This document shows positions 10,236 through 18,347 of a stretch of DNA of 64,000 nt, piece after piece. The stretch's first letter is position 1; the number at the start of each line of letters is the position of its first letter. The translations under genes were made by a program, and so were the position numbers. Under the pieces are notes generated by a model. The model did not search any database, had not been told where the DNA came from, and saw only the letters and a list, made by a program, of their open reading frames with translations. Origin of the DNA: Steroidobacteraceae bacterium (lineage in GTDB: Bacteria > Pseudomonadota > Gammaproteobacteria > Steroidobacterales > Steroidobacteraceae); contig JAHCAN010000012.1 of the NCBI GenBank assembly GCA_019634915.1, forward strand, positions 18,558-82,557. Direction: 5' to 3'.

Positions 10236-13200
10236 CTACCTCCGCAATCGCAGTGCGCTGAAGTAGAGGACCGGGATCACGACGAGCGTCAGCAGCGTCG
10301 AGACCAGGATGCCGAAGATCAGCGAGACCGCGAGACCGTTGAAGATCGGATCGTCGAGGATGAACAGCGCGCCGATCATCGCCGCGAGTGCGGTCAGCAC
10401 GATCGGGCGGGCGCGGACGGCGCCGGCGCGGATCACGGCCTGCGCCGGCTCGCGGCCCTCGGCCAGCTCCTGATTGATGAAGTCGACCAGCAGGATCGAG
10501 TTGCGCACGATGATGCCGGCGAGCGCGATCATGCCGATCATCGAGGTGGCCGTGAACTGCGCGCCGAGCAGCGCGTGCCCCGGCATCACGCCGATGATCG
10601 TCAGCGGGATCGGCGCCATGATCACGAGCGGCACGAAGTAGGAACGGAAGTGCGCGACCACCAGCAGGTAGATCAACAGCAGGCCCACCGAATAGGCGAG
10701 CCCCATGTCGCGGAAGGTCTCGTAGGTGATCTGCCACTCGCCATCCCACTTGACCGCGGCGGCGCGCAGATCCGTGGGCTGGCGGATGAAGGTCTGCCCG
10801 ACGGCCTCGCCGGCGCTGCCGGCACGCAGCTGGCCGACGAGATCGAACATGCCGTACAGCGGGCTGTCGAGCCGCCCGGCCATGTCGCCGGTCACGTAGA
10901 CGACCGGCAGCATGTCCTTGTGATGGATCGCGGCGTCCCGCCGCGCCTCGCGCACGGTCACGATCTCCGACAGCGGCACCATGGCGCCGCCCGTCCCTGC
11001 TACCTCGAGCGTCAGCAGGTCGTCGAGCGTCGCGCGCTCGGCCACCGGCAGCTCGAGGCGCACCGGAATCGGATAGCGCTCCGCGCCGGCGCGCACGTAG
11101 GTGGCATCGTAGCCGTCCAGTGCGACCTGCAGCGTACGCACCGCTGCCTGCTGGCTCACGCCGAGCAACGCCGCGCGGGAGCGGTCGATTGCGGCGATCT
11201 CGCGGTGCGCGCCGGTCCCGATCGTGTCGTCGACGTCGACGATGTCGGGTGTCGACTCGAACAGCGCGCGCAGGTGTGTCGCGAGCGCGCCCCGCGCCGC
11301 GGCGGACGGCCCGTACACCTCGGCGACGATCGGCGCGAGCACCGGCGGCCCGGGCGGCACCTCGACGACCTGCACGCTGCTCGCGCCATGGCGGCGGCCG
11401 ATCGCGGCCAGCGCCGGACGCACGTCGAGCGCGATCTCGTGACTATGGCGCTTGCGGTCGTGCTGGCCGGCGAGGTTGACCTGGATGTCGCCGTAGTGCG
11501 GCGCGTTGCGCAGGTCGTACTGGCGCACGAGCCCGTTGAAATTGATCGGCGCGGAGGTGCCGGCATAGATCTGGTAATGCGTGACCTCCGGCGTCTTCAC
11601 GAGCTCCGCGGCGAGCTCGTCGAGCAGCATCGAGGTGCGCTCGAGCGCGGTGCCCTCCGGCATGTTCACGACGACCTGGAACTCCGACTTGTTGTCGAAG
11701 GGCAGCATCTTCATCACGACGAGCTTGAACGCCGCGAGCGATACCGCGAGCAGGATCGCCGCCGCCGTCGCGGCGTACAGCCGGTGGCGATGCCGGCGGG
11801 CGTCGGCGCCGCGCAGGAACGGGCCGAGCAATCGCTCGAAGAGGCCCTGCAGGCGCGCCTCGATCGTCTGCGAGGCGCGCGCCGCCGTGCCGCCCGCCGC
11901 GTGCACGCGCAGCAGCAGCCGTCGCGACAGCCACGGCGTGAAGACGAGCGCGATCGCGAGCGAGATCAGCATGCCCATGCTCGCATTGATCGGGATCGGG
12001 CTCATGTACGGGCCCATCAGGCCGCTGACGAAGGCCATCGGCAGCAACGCCGCGATCACCGTGAAGGTCGCGAGGATCGTCGGCCCGCCGACTTCATCGA
12101 CCGCACGTGCAATCAGCGCCGGCAGATCGCGGCCGCCGTCGCCCGGCGGCGCGTGCTGCAGATGACGGTGGATGTTCTCGACGACGACGATCGCGTCGTC
12201 GACCAGGATGCCGATCGAGAAGATCAGCGCGAACAGCGAGACGCGGTTCAGCGTGAAGCCCCAGGCCCACGACGCGAACAAGGTCGCGGCGAGCGTGATG
12301 ATCACGGCACTGCCGACGACGAGCGCCTCGCGCCGGCCGACGGCGACGATCACCAGCACGATCACCGACACGGTCGCGAACAGCAGCTTCTGCATCAGCT
12401 TGACCGCCTTGTCGTTGGCGGTCTCGCCGTAGTTGCGCGTGACGGTCGTCTCGACGCCAGCGGGAATCTGCACGCCACGCAGCGCTTCGATGCGCTCGAT
12501 CAGCTGCCCGGCAACGTCGATTGCATTGCTGCCCGGCTGCTTGGTGACGGCGACCGTCACCGCCGGGGCCTTGGCCGGCGCTCCGGTGCCGCCGAACCAG
12601 ACGGCCTGCCGCGGCTGCGCCGCGCCGCGCGTCACCGTCGCGACGTCCTGCAGGTAGACCGGGTGGCCGTCGTGCAGGCCGACGATCAGGTTCGCGACGT
12701 CGTCGCGATCGGCCAGGAACTCGCCCGCCTGCAGCGGAATCGCGCTGTTGTCCACGACGAGCTCGCCGGCGTGCGCGACGACATTGGCGGCCGTGAGCGC
12801 CTGCAGCAGCGCATCGACGTCGAGGCCGTGGCCCGCGAGCCGCTGCGCATCGAGCCGCACCAGCACCGCGTCGTCGGGACCGCCGATCGTATGGACGTCG
12901 CGCGTGCCGGGCACGCGCTGCAGCTCGGCCTCGATCGAATGGGCGACCTGGCGCAGGTCGTAGCCGGCGCGATCCTCGTCCGCGGTCCACAGCGTGAGCG
13001 TCAGGATCGGCACGTCGTCGATTCCCTTCGGGCGGATCAGCGGCTCCTGCACGCCGAGCCCGGCGGGCCGCCAGTCGCGATGCGAATAGACGGCGTTGTA
13101 GAGGCGCACGATCGCCTCGTTGCGCGTCTCGCCGACCTGGAACTGCACGGTCAGTACCGCGACGCCCGGCCGCGATGCCGAGTACACGTGCTCGACGCCG

Positions 13201-13454
13201 GTGATCTCGCCGAGCAGCTGCTCCATCGGCGAGCTGACGAGCTGCTCGACCTGCGCGGCGCTCGCGCCCGGGAACGGCACGATCACGTTCGCCATCGTGA
13301 CGTCGATCTGCGGCTCTTCCTCGCGCGGCGTGACGAGCACCGCGAACACGCCCGCGAGCAGTGCGGTCAGCGCGAGCAGCGGCGTCAGCGGATTGTCGAG
13401 AAAGGCGCGCGCGAAGCGCCCGCTGATGCCCAGGGCGCGCGGGCCGGCGCTCAT
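10236..13454 (-). CDS. RND efflux transporter (AcrB-type inner-membrane pump)
   Basis: A 1072-aa proton-driven efflux pump of the AcrB/HAE-like RND superfamily: one N-terminal transmembrane helix, a large periplasmic porter loop, transmembrane block 2-6, a second porter loop and block 8-12. The proton-relay aspartate pair is visible in GILVDDAIVVVENI. The periplasmic part has the usual PGASAAQVEQLVSSPME opening. ATG at 13454 overlaps the TGA of the adaptor gene (ATGA). The substrate is not evident; location beside SQR suggests a sulfur-linked or thiol-reactive compound, which is inference. Confidence 0.93.
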   Translation of the reverse strand: MSAGPRALGISGRFARAFLDNPLTPLLALTALLAGVFAVLVTPREEEPQIDVTMANVIVPFPGASAAQVEQLVSSPMEQLLGEITGVEHVYSASRPGVAVLTVQFQVGETRNEAIVRLYNAVYSHRDWRPAGLGVQEPLIRPKGIDDVPILTLTLWTADEDRAGYDLRQVAHSIEAELQRVPGTRDVHTIGGPDDAVLVRLDAQRLAGHGLDVDALLQALTAANVVAHAGELVVDNSAIPLQAGEFLADRDDVANLIVGLHDGHPVYLQDVATVTRGAAQPRQAVWFGGTGAPAKAPAVTVAVTKQPGSNAIDVAGQLIERIEALRGVQIPAGVETTVTRNYGETANDKAVKLMQKLLFATVSVIVLVIVAVGRREALVVGSAVIITLAATLFASWAWGFTLNRVSLFALIFSIGILVDDAIVVVENIHRHLQHAPPGDGGRDLPALIARAVDEVGGPTILATFTVIAALLPMAFVSGLMGPYMSPIPINASMGMLISLAIALVFTPWLSRRLLLRVHAAGGTAARASQTIEARLQGLFERLLGPFLRGADARRHRHRLYAATAAAILLAVSLAAFKLVVMKMLPFDNKSEFQVVVNMPEGTALERTSMLLDELAAELVKTPEVTHYQIYAGTSAPINFNGLVRQYDLRNAPHYGDIQVNLAGQHDRKRHSHEIALDVRPALAAIGRRHGASSVQVVEVPPGPPVLAPIVAEVYGPSAAARGALATHLRALFESTPDIVDVDDTIGTGAHREIAAIDRSRAALLGVSQQAAVRTLQVALDGYDATYVRAGAERYPIPVRLELPVAERATLDDLLTLEVAGTGGAMVPLSEIVTVREARRDAAIHHKDMLPVVYVTGDMAGRLDSPLYGMFDLVGQLRAGSAGEAVGQTFIRQPTDLRAAAVKWDGEWQITYETFRDMGLAYSVGLLLIYLLVVAHFRSYFVPLVIMAPIPLTIIGVMPGHALLGAQFTATSMIGMIALAGIIVRNSILLVDFINQELAEGREPAQAVIRAGAVRARPIVLTALAAMIGALFILDDPIFNGLAVSLIFGILVSTLLTLVVIPVLYFSALRLRR

Positions 13455-14500
13455 GGTCCGCTGCCGGCCGCGGCGCGCAGCGCGAGCGCCGCCGCGAGCG
13501 GGTCGGCAGCGATGCGCTCGCCGTCGACGAGACCGGCGAGGATCTCGACGCGCCCGTCGGCACGGCGGCCGATGCGGATCTGCCGCAGACTCGGCCGGTC
13601 GCCCTCGCCGAGTACGTAAACCGCGGTGACCTCGCCGCGCTCGACCAGCGCGCCGGCCGGAATCGACAGGCGCCGCACCTCGCCGACGATGAAGCCGACC
13701 TTGACGAGCATCCCGGGATAGAGGTCGGCGGCGTTCTCCGGCAGGTCGACCCGCGCGCGAAACGTGTTCGACGCGGCGCTCGCCTGCGGGAAGATCGTCA
13801 GGCCGCTGGCTTCGATGCGCCGGCCGTCGACATACACCGCGGCCTTGCGGATGCTGCGTACCGGCCCGACGACGCTCTGCGGCAGGTCGATCGCGACACG
13901 CAGGAACTGCAGCGACAGGCCGCTCATCAGCGGCGTGCCGGGACGCACGGCTTCGCCGACCTCGACGTGACGCGCGGTGACGACGCCGGCGTAGGGCGCG
14001 CGTACTTCGGTGTAGCCCAGCCCCTCGCGCGCCGCTTCGAGGCCCGCGCGTGCCGCGGCGAGCCGCGCGACCGCCGCGTCGCGCTCGGCGGTGGCCGCGT
14101 CGAGCTGGGCCTTCGATGCCGCCTCGTCGTCGTACAGGCCACGGATGCGCGCATGGCGGGTCCGTGCCTCGGACTCGCGCGCGATCGCTTCGCGCAGTGC
14201 CGCCTGCGCCTGCTCGAGGCCGGCGCGCTGTTCGGTCGCGCGCAGGCGCAGGATGACCGCGCCCGCGGGCACGAAGTCATTGACGTCGTAGAGGATCTCC
14301 GCGATGCGCCCCGAGGTCTGCGCCGACACGGTCGCCTGGTTGACGGCTTCGATGCGGCCGTCGAGCACGCGCTCGAGCGGAGCCGTGGTCGTCTCGACGG
14401 TCAGCGCGACGAGCGCGTCGGCGGCCAGCGTCGGCGCGAACGGCGCACAGAGCGGCGCGCAGGCGAGCGCCGCGAGCGCGAACCGGTGAGACCTGCGCAC
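13451..14500 (-). CDS. RND membrane fusion protein (HlyD/AcrA-type adaptor)
   Basis: A 349-aa periplasmic adaptor with an N-terminal signal (ALAALACAPLCAPFAPTLAA), split biotinyl-lipoyl halves (GRIEAVNQATVSAQTSGRI early; GYTEVRAPYAGVVTAR later), a helical hairpin between them (residues ~95-155) and a C-terminal beta-barrel. It joins the RND pump to TolC. The start is GTG at 14500; its end overlaps the pump gene. It lies 12 nt downstream of the DUF2892 gene, so all five genes appear co-transcribed. Confidence 0.9.
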   Translation of the reverse strand: MRRSHRFALAALACAPLCAPFAPTLAADALVALTVETTTAPLERVLDGRIEAVNQATVSAQTSGRIAEILYDVNDFVPAGAVILRLRATEQRAGLEQAQAALREAIARESEARTRHARIRGLYDDEAASKAQLDAATAERDAAVARLAAARAGLEAAREGLGYTEVRAPYAGVVTARHVEVGEAVRPGTPLMSGLSLQFLRVAIDLPQSVVGPVRSIRKAAVYVDGRRIEASGLTIFPQASAASNTFRARVDLPENAADLYPGMLVKVGFIVGEVRRLSIPAGALVERGEVTAVYVLGEGDRPSLRQIRIGRRADGRVEILAGLVDGERIAADPLAAALALRAAAGSGP

Positions 14501-14512
14501 GGCCCGCTGCCG

Positions 14513-14713
14513 TCAGAACGCCGCGCCGGGCTTGACGCCGAGGCGCTTCAGCACCATCGCGAGCGGACAGAAGCCCGTGAACGACGCCTGCAGCAGGTTG
14601 GCGCCGACGAAGGCGCTGAGCCACAGCCAGTTCGGATGGACGTAGACGCCGAGCGCGAGGCCGACGAGCACCATCAGGCCCGCGAACCGGATCACCATGC
14701 GATCGATACTCAT
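14513..14713 (-). CDS. DUF2892 (YgaP-type) inner-membrane protein
   Basis: A 66-aa protein of two membrane helices joined by a short loop (about residues 10-26 and 30-48), with the family signature [17 protein letters not shown]2892 modules occur alone or fused to rhodaneses and are repeatedly found in sulfide or persulfide detoxification operons controlled by BigR/SqrR-type regulators. It is the first gene of the SQR/RND operon, with a good Shine-Dalgarno (AGGAG) before its ATG. The cysteine may take part in sulfur handling (inference). Confidence 0.85.
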   Translation of the reverse strand: MSIDRMVIRFAGLMVLVGLALGVYVHPNWLWLSAFVGANLLQASFTGFCPLAMVLKRLGVKPGAAF

Positions 14714-14759
14714 GTCACTTGCTCCTGCGGGGCCCGGGAGGGGCCGCCTGCAGGTCAGT

Positions 14760-14779
14760 ATATTAGCATTTTCTAATTT
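14760..14779. promoter_or_regulatory. candidate operator of the ArsR/SqrR-like repressor
   Basis: A perfect inverted repeat ATTAG (14762-14766) - 6-nt spacer - CTAAT (14773-14777), extended by A/T flanks, lies in the 92-nt divergent intergenic region between the DUF2892 and ArsR genes. Its size and AT-rich character fit an ArsR-family dimer site, and it overlaps the candidate -35 of the regulator gene, so it could repress both directions. Binding is inferred. Confidence 0.55.
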
Positions 14780-14799
14780 AGCAACACCTGATGTAGAAT
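14771..14799 (+). promoter_or_regulatory. promoter of the ArsR-family gene
   Basis: TAGAAT at 14794-14799 is one base off the -10 consensus; the hexamer TTCTAA at 14771-14776, 17 bp upstream, is a weak -35 buried in the operator. The predicted transcription start falls on or next to the ATG at 14806, so the mRNA would be leaderless; no Shine-Dalgarno is present. Confidence 0.45.
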
Positions 14800-14805
14800 G
14801 TCGCT

Positions 14806-15147
14806 ATGGCAAGACGTGCTACCGGCTCGAAGCCTGGCGCCCGATCGGGCATATCGGCGGATGAAATGCGCGCCCATGCGAGCGATGCGGCGGCGCTGCT
14901 GCGCCCGCTCGCGAACGAACAGCGGCTCGCGATCCTCTGCTGCCTGCTGGGAGGCGCGCAGTCGGTCGGGCAGATCAATGCAAAGGTGGCGCTGAGCCAG
15001 TCCGCGCTGTCGCAGCATCTCGCGGTGCTGCGCGCGGCCGGCATCGTCGAGACGAGCCGCGAAGCGCAGGCCGTGTACTACTCGCTCGCACCCGGCCCGG
15101 CACGCCAGGTGCTCGCGGTGTTGTACGACGTGTTCTGCGCGGCGTGA
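14806..15147 (+). CDS. ArsR-family repressor, SqrR/BigR-like persulfide sensor
   Basis: A 113-aa winged-helix protein. The recognition helix region is SQSALSQHLAVLRAAGIV, as in BigR/SqrR. Cysteines lie at 45/46 (ILCCLL) and 111 (YDVFC), equivalent to the two cysteines that form the tetrasulfide or disulfide switch in SqrR/BigR. This is known for the family; here it is inferred from position. The gene is transcribed divergently from the DUF2892-RND-SQR operon, which it should repress until reactive sulfur accumulates. An Arg/Lys-rich tail of about 20 residues precedes the domain. Confidence 0.85.
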   Translation: MARRATGSKPGARSGISADEMRAHASDAAALLRPLANEQRLAILCCLLGGAQSVGQINAKVALSQSALSQHLAVLRAAGIVETSREAQAVYYSLAPGPARQVLAVLYDVFCAA

Positions 15148-15182
15148 TGACGTTGCGCCGCGGTGGCGCGTCCGCGCACCGC

Positions 15183-15377
15183 TCACTTCCCCGACGACAT
15201 GCTCTCGTAAGGGCCGACCTGCCGGCGCTGCTTCGTCCAGGCGCGCGCATGCCGGTCCGTCGCGGTCCGCCAGGGCGCCGACAGGTCCTGCGAGCGCCCC
15301 ATCATCTCGAACCACGTGCTCCAGCCGTGCGACAGGCCGGCCAGCAGCGGCGAACGATTCCTTGTCACGGTAGCCAT
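15183..15377 (-). CDS. small conserved-looking protein, unknown
   Basis: A 64-aa hydrophilic protein with several Trp residues (HGWSTWFEMMGRS, SAPWRTATDRHARAW). No membrane segment or known motif is seen. The ATG at 15377 has an excellent Shine-Dalgarno (AAGGAGA, 5-6 nt spacing), the main evidence that it is translated. It stands alone, convergent with the ArsR gene and divergent from the RidA-family gene. I do not recognise the family. Confidence 0.55.
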   Translation of the reverse strand: MATVTRNRSPLLAGLSHGWSTWFEMMGRSQDLSAPWRTATDRHARAWTKQRRQVGPYESMSSGK

Positions 15378-15491
15378 CAGAGTCTCCTTGTCCGAAGCCG
15401 TCACGATGGAGACGATGATGCGAAACCGGCAGGCCGCTTGTGTTCCGGAATTCTGGCGGCAACATTAGCTCTCCTTAATCCGGAGGAAGAC

Positions 15492-15893
15492 ATGCCGCAG
15501 CACGCCATTCGCCAGATCGCGACCTCGCCCGACCCCTATGCGCCGTTCAGGATTTCCCAGGCCATCGAGGCCGGCGGCTTCGTCTTCGTGTCCGGCCAGG
15601 CCGCGATGGACCTGCAGGGCAATCTGGTCGGCGGCGACGACTTCGCTGCGCAGGCCGAGCAGGCGTTCAGCATGCTCGCGACGGTGCTGGAAGCGGCGGG
15701 CTCGAGCCTCGCCCGCGTGGTCAAGGTCACGATCTACCTGACCGACATGGCCAACTTCCCGGCGATCGTGCAGCTGCGCGAGAAGTATTTCTCGCGACCG
15801 TACCCCGCCGACACGATCGTGCAGATCGAGCGGCTTGCGCTGCCCGAGCTGCAGATCGAAATCGACGCGGTGGCGCTCGCCGGGCGCGGCTAG
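15492..15893 (+). CDS. RidA-family protein lacking the catalytic arginine
   Basis: A 133-aa YjgF/YER057c/UK114-fold protein. The typical core is present (FVFVSGQAAMD, VVKVTIYLTDMANFPA, QIEIDAVAL). In RidA proper an arginine in the segment PARSC is needed for hydrolysis of reactive enamines/imines; here the aligned segment reads PADTI, so the arginine is replaced by Asp. That places it among the Rid subfamilies without demonstrated imine deaminase activity, and its role is unknown. A strong GGAGG Shine-Dalgarno precedes the ATG. Confidence 0.85.
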   Translation: MPQHAIRQIATSPDPYAPFRISQAIEAGGFVFVSGQAAMDLQGNLVGGDDFAAQAEQAFSMLATVLEAAGSSLARVVKVTIYLTDMANFPAIVQLREKYFSRPYPADTIVQIERLALPELQIEIDAVALAGRG

Positions 15894-15912
15894 CCGTCGC
15901 CGTCGCGGAGCG

Positions 15913-16677
15913 CTAGCTGCCGCGCGGCCAGTGCCCGTCTTCGATGACGCTGCGCGCGGCCTGCTCGTACGCCGCCCAGGCCGCCTTCGCGAATCCGCCG
16001 CCGACGCTGACCCGCCGCACGCCCGCGGCCGCGAGCTCGGGCACGCTCATCGCCGGATCGATCAGCAGCACGTTGACCGGCGTCGGTGCGACGGCCGCGA
16101 CCAGCGCCCTGATGTCGGCGATCGCGCGGATGCCGGGCGCGTACACGCAGTCGGCGCCGGCGGCCGCGTAGGCGATCAGCCGCTCGACGGTCGTGTCGAT
16201 CGTCGTGTTGCCGAGCAGCAGCCCTTCGCTGCGGCCGACCAGCAGCACGTTCTCGCCGCTGCGATCGATCGCCTGGCGCGCGGCGCGGATGCGCTCGATC
16301 GCGAGCCCGATCGGGTAGAGGTCGATGCCGCGGCGATCCTCGATCGACAGGCCCGCCACGCCGGTACCGATCGCGAGGCGCACGTTCTCGGCCACGCCTT
16401 CAGGCTGTTCGGCGAAGCCGCCCTCGAAGTCCGCGTTGACCGGCAGCGCGGTCGAGTGGCTGAGCGCGGCGAGATGCGCGAGCACCTCGTCGCGCGTGAC
16501 CTCGCCGTCCTCGCGGCCGAGCGACCACGCCAGCCCCGCGCTGGTCGAAGCGATCGCCTGATAGCCGAGCTTCTCGGCGCGGCGCACGCCGCCGATGTCC
16601 CAGGGATTGGCGAGCACGAAGCAGCCGCGCTCGTGCAATGCGCGAAACCGTTCGCGCGCGGTGGTGATCGAATTCAT
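15913..16677 (-). CDS. isocitrate lyase/PEP mutase family protein
   Basis: A 254-aa TIM-barrel of the isocitrate lyase/phosphoenolpyruvate mutase superfamily. Visible motifs are FVLANPWDIGG, the metal-binding NADFEGGF and the GLSIEDR strand. Enzymes of this type cleave or form C-C or C-P bonds in 2-oxo-acid substrates; this subfamily (about 250-270 aa) is mostly uncharacterised. The ATG at 16677 overlaps the TGA of ada (ATGA), so it is likely expressed with the alkylation-response gene. Confidence 0.85.
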   Translation of the reverse strand: MNSITTARERFRALHERGCFVLANPWDIGGVRRAEKLGYQAIASTSAGLAWSLGREDGEVTRDEVLAHLAALSHSTALPVNADFEGGFAEQPEGVAENVRLAIGTGVAGLSIEDRRGIDLYPIGLAIERIRAARQAIDRSGENVLLVGRSEGLLLGNTTIDTTVERLIAYAAAGADCVYAPGIRAIADIRALVAAVAPTPVNVLLIDPAMSVPELAAAGVRRVSVGGGFAKAAWAAYEQAARSVIEDGHWPRGS

Positions 16678-17747
16678 GACCGGACCTCCTCGTGCGATGT
16701 GGCTCCCTCGCGCTCGAGCAGCGCACGCTTGCGCTCGATGCCCCAGCGATAGCCGGACAGATCGCCGTCGGTGCGCACGACACGGTGGCACGGAATCGCG
16801 ACGGCGAGGTGATTCGCGCCGCAGGCCTGGCCGACTGCGCGCACCGACTTCGGCGCGCCGATACGCTGCGCGATGTCGCTGTAGCTCGCGGTGGTGCCCG
16901 CCGGAATCTCGCGCAACGCGCGCCAGACGCGCTGCTGGAACGCGGTGCCGCGCAGGTCGAGCGGCAGGTCGAGACCGAGCCCGGGCGCTTCGACGAACCC
17001 GATCACCTTCGCGACGAGCTGCTCGAACTGCGCATCGCCGCCGATCAGCTCGGCCTTCGGGAACTGGTCCTGGAGGCTGCGCGTCAGCGCGGCCGGATCC
17101 TCGCCGAGCAGGATCGCGCAGATGCCGCGCGCGCTCGCCGCGACGAGGATCGCGCCGAGCGAGCATTCGCCGACCGCGAAGCGCATCGCGATGTCGCGCC
17201 CCCCGTCGCGATAGAGGCCCGGCGTCATGCCGAGCACGTCGTCCGACTCCGCATAGAAGCGGCCGTTCGAGTTATAGCCGGCGTCGTAGATCGCGCTGGT
17301 CACCGAGCCGCCGCGCGCGAGTTCGCGGCGCAGCCGCTCGCTGCGCCGCGCGGAAGCGTACTGCCGCGGCGTGAGGCCGGTGATCGCCTTGAACGTGCGG
17401 TGGAAATAAAACGGGCTCACGCCGGCGTGCGCCGCGAGCGAGGCGAGGCTCGGGATTTCCGTGGCCGCGTCGATCCGCCGGCAGGCCGCGGCCACCCACG
17501 CGGCCTGCTGGCCCGCGAGTGCCGGCGTGCCGGGCCGGCAACGCTTGCAGGCGCGATAGCCGGCCTCCTCGGCCGCCGCCCGCGTCGCGAAGATCTCGAC
17601 GTTCTCGGGCCGCGCACGCCGCGACGGGCACGACGGGCGGCAGTACACGCCGGTCGTGCGCACGCCGTAGTAGAACTGGCCGTCGGCCTGCGGATCGCGC
17701 GCGGCGATCGCGGCCCAGCGCGGATCGTTTAATGTCGCTGCTGTCAT
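16674..17747 (-). CDS. ada: bifunctional Ada: methylphosphotriester and O6-methylguanine transferase/activator
   Basis: A 357-aa protein with Ada domains in order: N-terminal zinc domain with the four cysteines (GVYCRPSC and CKRC, the first being the phosphotriester acceptor), an AraC-type helix-turn-helix region (SLASLAAHAGVSPFYFHRTF), and the C-terminal methyltransferase with the acceptor cysteine in IPCHRVV. All catalytic residues are intact. It repairs methylated DNA and, when methylated, activates the adaptive response. ATG at 17747 has a GGGAAG Shine-Dalgarno; a 19-codon upstream extension lacks homology. Confidence 0.95.
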   Translation of the reverse strand: MTAATLNDPRWAAIAARDPQADGQFYYGVRTTGVYCRPSCPSRRARPENVEIFATRAAAEEAGYRACKRCRPGTPALAGQQAAWVAAACRRIDAATEIPSLASLAAHAGVSPFYFHRTFKAITGLTPRQYASARRSERLRRELARGGSVTSAIYDAGYNSNGRFYAESDDVLGMTPGLYRDGGRDIAMRFAVGECSLGAILVAASARGICAILLGEDPAALTRSLQDQFPKAELIGGDAQFEQLVAKVIGFVEAPGLGLDLPLDLRGTAFQQRVWRALREIPAGTTASYSDIAQRIGAPKSVRAVGQACGANHLAVAIPCHRVVRTDGDLSGYRWGIERKRALLEREGATSHEEVRS

Positions 17748-17903
17748 GAGCTGCTTCCCTGTGACGATTCCTGGCAGCGAGTCTGGCCCGCCGCATCCGA
17801 GCAAACACTCCGTGTCTTGCTCTGCTATTCAAACACATCCGCAGTCACCTGGGGTCAGCAGGGGCGGCATGCATAATCAACGCGCGATCACCGGAGATGG
17901 CTG

Positions 17904-17909
17904 CATAAT
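17904..17909 (+). promoter_or_regulatory. -10-like element of the HExxH protein gene
   Basis: CATAAT (5 of 6 consensus) lies six nucleotides before the ATG at 17916. Transcription would start about at the initiation codon, giving a leaderless mRNA. No convincing -35 is seen, so the assignment is weak alone; it matches the pattern found before several other genes here. Confidence 0.3.
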
Positions 17910-17915
17910 CGCGAC

Positions 17916-18347
17916 ATGATGGCATCGAATCGCTACCGCTTCCTGCTTCCGGGTCGGCGAGTCGACGCGCCCGCGCCGCTGCGCGCCACGCTGCGCGAGC
18001 TGTTCGGCGAGATGGTCGATGCGGTCGAGGTCATCGAGTATTCGTGGTTCGCGCGCGTACACCTGCGCGCGATCGCGACGACCCGCCGGCGCCGCATCTA
18101 CCTTCGCGGAGCGGCGGCGCCGTTCTTCGACGATCCGGTGTTCGTGCTGCACGAATACTTCCATGTGCTCGCGCAATGGGAGCCGCGGCGGCTCTCGGTG
18201 TGGAAGTATCTGGTCGAGCTCTTCCGCCGCGGCTACTGGGACAACCGTTTTGAGATCGAAGCCCGTGAATTTGCCGAGGATCATCGCCACCGCTACTGCG
18301 CGCTGCTCGCGCGCCATCGTGCCGCGACGACGTCGCGACATGCCTGA
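17916..18347 (+). CDS. small HExxH putative metalloprotein
   Basis: A 143-aa protein with VLHEYFHVLAQW; HEYFH is at residues 79-83. An EIEAREFA segment about 30 residues later could give the third, glutamate, ligand as in gluzincin-like small proteases. Acidic and aromatic residues around the motif resemble DUF4157-type domains, but I cannot assign a family. There is no signal peptide. It overlaps the PBP4 gene by 8 nt, so the pair is probably co-expressed; a link to the cell wall is only suggested by this. Confidence 0.65.
   Translation: MMASNRYRFLLPGRRVDAPAPLRATLRELFGEMVDAVEVIEYSWFARVHLRAIATTRRRRIYLRGAAAPFFDDPVFVLHEYFHVLAQWEPRRLSVWKYLVELFRRGYWDNRFEIEAREFAEDHRHRYCALLARHRAATTSRHA

Noticed and set aside
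10227-13619. A long plus-strand open frame (over 1100 codons) across the RND pump gene
   Set aside because: It is antisense to a fully recognisable RND transporter, has no domain and is made of low-complexity Arg/Asp/Glu-rich sequence expected from the complement of GC-rich coding DNA.
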